This document shows, piece by piece, positions 4,868-6,565 of a stretch of DNA of 6,565 bases (the stretch's first letter is position 1; the number at the start of each line of letters is the position of its first letter). Source of the stretch: Prevotellaceae bacterium. Its GTDB lineage: Bacteria > Bacteroidota > Bacteroidia > Bacteroidales > Bacteroidaceae. The position numbers were made by a program, and so were the translations under genes. The notes below the pieces were generated by a model that saw only the letters and a list, made by a program, of their open reading frames with translations, had not been told where the DNA came from and made no database searches. The stretch spans positions 1 to 6,565 of the forward strand of contig JAJPYP010000165.1 of assembly GCA_021204885.1 (NCBI GenBank). The letters are read 5' to 3'.

Positions 4868-6565
4868 TTAGAATGTCAAGTTGATGCCGAAAGAGTGGGT
4901 CTTCAACAACGGGTAGTTGGAGGTTCTTTCAACGGTAGTCTCGGGGTCGGTGTTCACCAACATGTTGTGGATGGTGAAGAGGTTCTCGGCCGAGTAGTAG
5001 ATTCTCAAGTTGTCGATTCCGGCCTGCTGCATCCACTTGCTCTTCTTGGGGAAGGTATAACCGAATTGAAGGTTCTTCAAACGCAGGTAGCTGGTGTTCT
5101 GCAACCAGAATGTGGAGACGCAGGTGTTTTGGTCGCTGGGTGAGTTGGTGCCGTAGTAGAGGCGCGGCATGGTGGCGTTCTTGTTCTCAGGGGTCCATGC
5201 GTCTAACCATACGTTGGCGGGGTGCGAGGCGTCGCCGTTGAAATAACCGGCTGCTTCCTTGGTGAGGAGGATATGGCCTCCGGCCGTTCCTTGGAAAGCC
5301 AACGAGAGGTCGAAGCCTTTGTAGCCGGCATTCAAGTTCAGGCCGAATGTCCAAGAGGGATCGGAGGAGCCCACTATCGAGCGGTCGTCACTGTTGATCT
5401 TGCCGTCGCCGTTCATGTCCTTGTAGATAAGGTCGCCGCCTTGGAACTGATAGGAACCGAAGGGATAACCCTCTTTCCCGGCATATTTGTCCATCCACGT
5501 CTGTGCGGCGGCATCGGAGTCGAAGAAGCCGTCGGCCACATACATATAATAGGAGTTGATGGCCTTGCCTATCTTGCGTATCTTGTTGCTGTTGTTCGGG
5601 TCGATCATGCTGGTGACACCGGCACCCAAGTCGAGCAGCTTGTTCCTGTTGTAGGAGAAGTTGCCGCTCGCGCCGAATGTCCAAGCACCCCACTTGTCGT
5701 TGTAGCTGACGACCACTTCTGTACCACGGTTCACCATGGCACCCACGTTGTCGTAATAAGCGCCCAAGGCGAACTCTTGCGGTACGGGTACCTCCATGAT
5801 GATGTCGGTGGTCTTGCGGTCATAGTAGTCGAAGCTGACGCTCAGCTTGTTCAAGAAAGTGGCGTCGAAGCCCACACCCCAAGTGCGTGACTTCTCCCAA
5901 GAGATGCTCTCCAATTTGTAGGAGCCTTGGTAGTAGCCCGTGTTGAGCGAGCCGCCGAACGGATAGGTGGCGTCTACATTGTAGGTGGTGATGGAAGGAT
6001 AGTAGTCGCTCAAGGCGTCTTGGTTACCCAGCAAACCCCACGAACCGCGCACCTTCATACTGGTGAGCCAGTCGCGGGTGTTCTCCATGAACTCCTCCTC
6101 GCTCAAGCGCCATGCGGCCGAGAAAGAGGGGAAGTAACCCCAACGGTGTCCTTCGGCGAAGCGGGAAGAGGCATCGGCACGGATATTGGCTTCAAAGAGG
6201 TACTTGCCGGCGTAGTCGTAGTTCACGCGGCCGAACCAAGAGATCATGGCCAGCTCGCGCGTGTAGCCTTCGTTCTGCTGGGTGGCGGCATCGCCGGCGT
6301 TCATGTCGGTCAAGTCGTTATTGGGGAAGTTCTTGCGGTAAGTCATGTCGTAAGCGTAATCGTACTTTTCGTTGTGCCAGCCGGCCATGGCCTTGAAGCC
6401 ATGCATGCCCCATTGCTTGTCATAGTTCAGCAAGGCATCGAAAGTGGTGCGGTGCCATGTGTAGAAACGCTTCTCCAAGTGATTGGGGTCGGAGGCCTTG
6501 TTGGCATTGTACTGGATGAACTTCTGGAACTCCGTGTAGTTGCGCTGGTTGTTCACGTAGGAGCC
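4868..6565 (-). CDS. susC: SusC/RagA-family TonB-dependent outer-membrane transporter, partial (C-terminal part)
   Basis: The visible 565 residues are the C-terminal half of a SusC-like TonB-dependent receptor; the signal peptide, carboxypeptidase-like domain, TonB box and plug lie beyond the right edge. The frame is open to the edge (first residues GSYVNN), so a GTG at 6556 is not a real start. Beta-barrel strands alternate throughout. SusC-typical blocks include F-E-A-N-I-R-A-D-A-S-S-R-F near residues 124-136, YDRKTTDIIMEVPVP near 248-262, the NVGAMVNRGTEV turn near 273-284, and a DMNGDGKINSDD loop at 383-394. The latter precedes DRSIVGSSDPSWTFGLNLN. The protein ends in SFGINLTF with a terminal aromatic, the usual outer-membrane barrel insertion signal. 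SusD follows after 21 bases. The transported compound is unknown. Confidence 0.96.
   Translation of the reverse strand, partial: GSYVNNQRNYTEFQKFIQYNANKASDPNHLEKRFYTWHRTTFDALLNYDKQWGMHGFKAMAGWHNEKYDYAYDMTYRKNFPNNDLTDMNAGDAATQQNEGYTRELAMISWFGRVNYDYAGKYLFEANIRADASSRFAEGHRWGYFPSFSAAWRLSEEEFMENTRDWLTSMKVRGSWGLLGNQDALSDYYPSITTYNVDATYPFGGSLNTGYYQGSYKLESISWEKSRTWGVGFDATFLNKLSVSFDYYDRKTTDIIMEVPVPQEFALGAYYDNVGAMVNRGTEVVVSYNDKWGAWTFGASGNFSYNRNKLLDLGAGVTSMIDPNNSNKIRKIGKAINSYYMYVADGFFDSDAAAQTWMDKYAGKEGYPFGSYQFQGGDLIYKDMNGDGKINSDDRSIVGSSDPSWTFGLNLNAGYKGFDLSLAFQGTAGGHILLTKEAAGYFNGDASHPANVWLDAWTPENKNATMPRLYYGTNSPSDQNTCVSTFWLQNTSYLRLKNLQFGYTFPKKSKWMQQAGIDNLRIYYSAENLFTIHNMLVNTDPETTVERTSNYPLLKTHSFGINLTF

Noticed and set aside
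5222..5890. Plus-strand frame of 222 codons opposite susC
   Set aside because: Same reasoning: it lies wholly within a well-supported susC coding region, and its composition is that of an antisense shadow.
1..6565. CRISPR array, tRNA/rRNA genes, insertion sequence or integrase
   Set aside because: No regularly spaced direct repeats, no tRNA-like cloverleaf with CCA end, and no transposase or recombinase motif were seen on either strand.

Overview
The window reads as chromosomal DNA from a member of the Bacteroidota, most likely order Bacteroidales. The evidence is a SusC/SusD outer-membrane uptake pair, promoter boxes of the TAnnTTTG type used by the Bacteroides primary sigma factor, and mostly weak or absent Shine-Dalgarno sequences. 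I cannot name the species from sequence alone.

Layout, left to right. (1) Positions 1-230 hold a non-coding flank with a promoter/operator. (2) Positions 231-903, plus strand, hold a two-gene type II toxin-antitoxin module of the HigB/HigA kind, toxin first, with the genes overlapping by 17 bases. (3) Positions 904-1176 are intergenic. They contain a minus-strand promoter-like element pointing into the 3' end of higA, followed by a hairpin with a T-rich tail, and also a composite terminator for the operon arriving from the right. (4) Positions 1177-2848, minus strand, hold glnK then amtB, the standard PII regulator plus ammonium channel operon. (5) Positions 2849-3217 are intergenic. They hold the glnK promoter, palindromic and repeated candidate operator sites, and three consecutive hairpins after susD. 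(6) Positions 3218-6565, minus strand, hold susD (complete) and the C-terminal part of susC, which runs off the right edge.

How the genes work together. AmtB admits ammonium across the inner membrane. GlnK is expected to plug or release AmtB according to ATP/ADP/2-oxoglutarate status, so these two form one nitrogen-acquisition unit. SusC and SusD form an outer-membrane transporter and its substrate-capturing lipoprotein lid. The susCD transcript appears to end after susD, so any degradative enzymes of this locus must lie upstream, outside the window. The toxin-antitoxin module is an independent accessory unit in a convergent position. A sampled 60-base line of higB (241-300) is 24/60 G+C against 40/60 for one in amtB (1861-1920), consistent with a separate origin, although a sampled higA line (661-720) is 31/60.

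No wholly new system is evident. The most worthwhile oddities are the promoter-hairpin cassette antisense to the higA end, the tandem hairpins after susD with a motif shared by the amtB terminator, and the non-standard T-loop of the PII protein.
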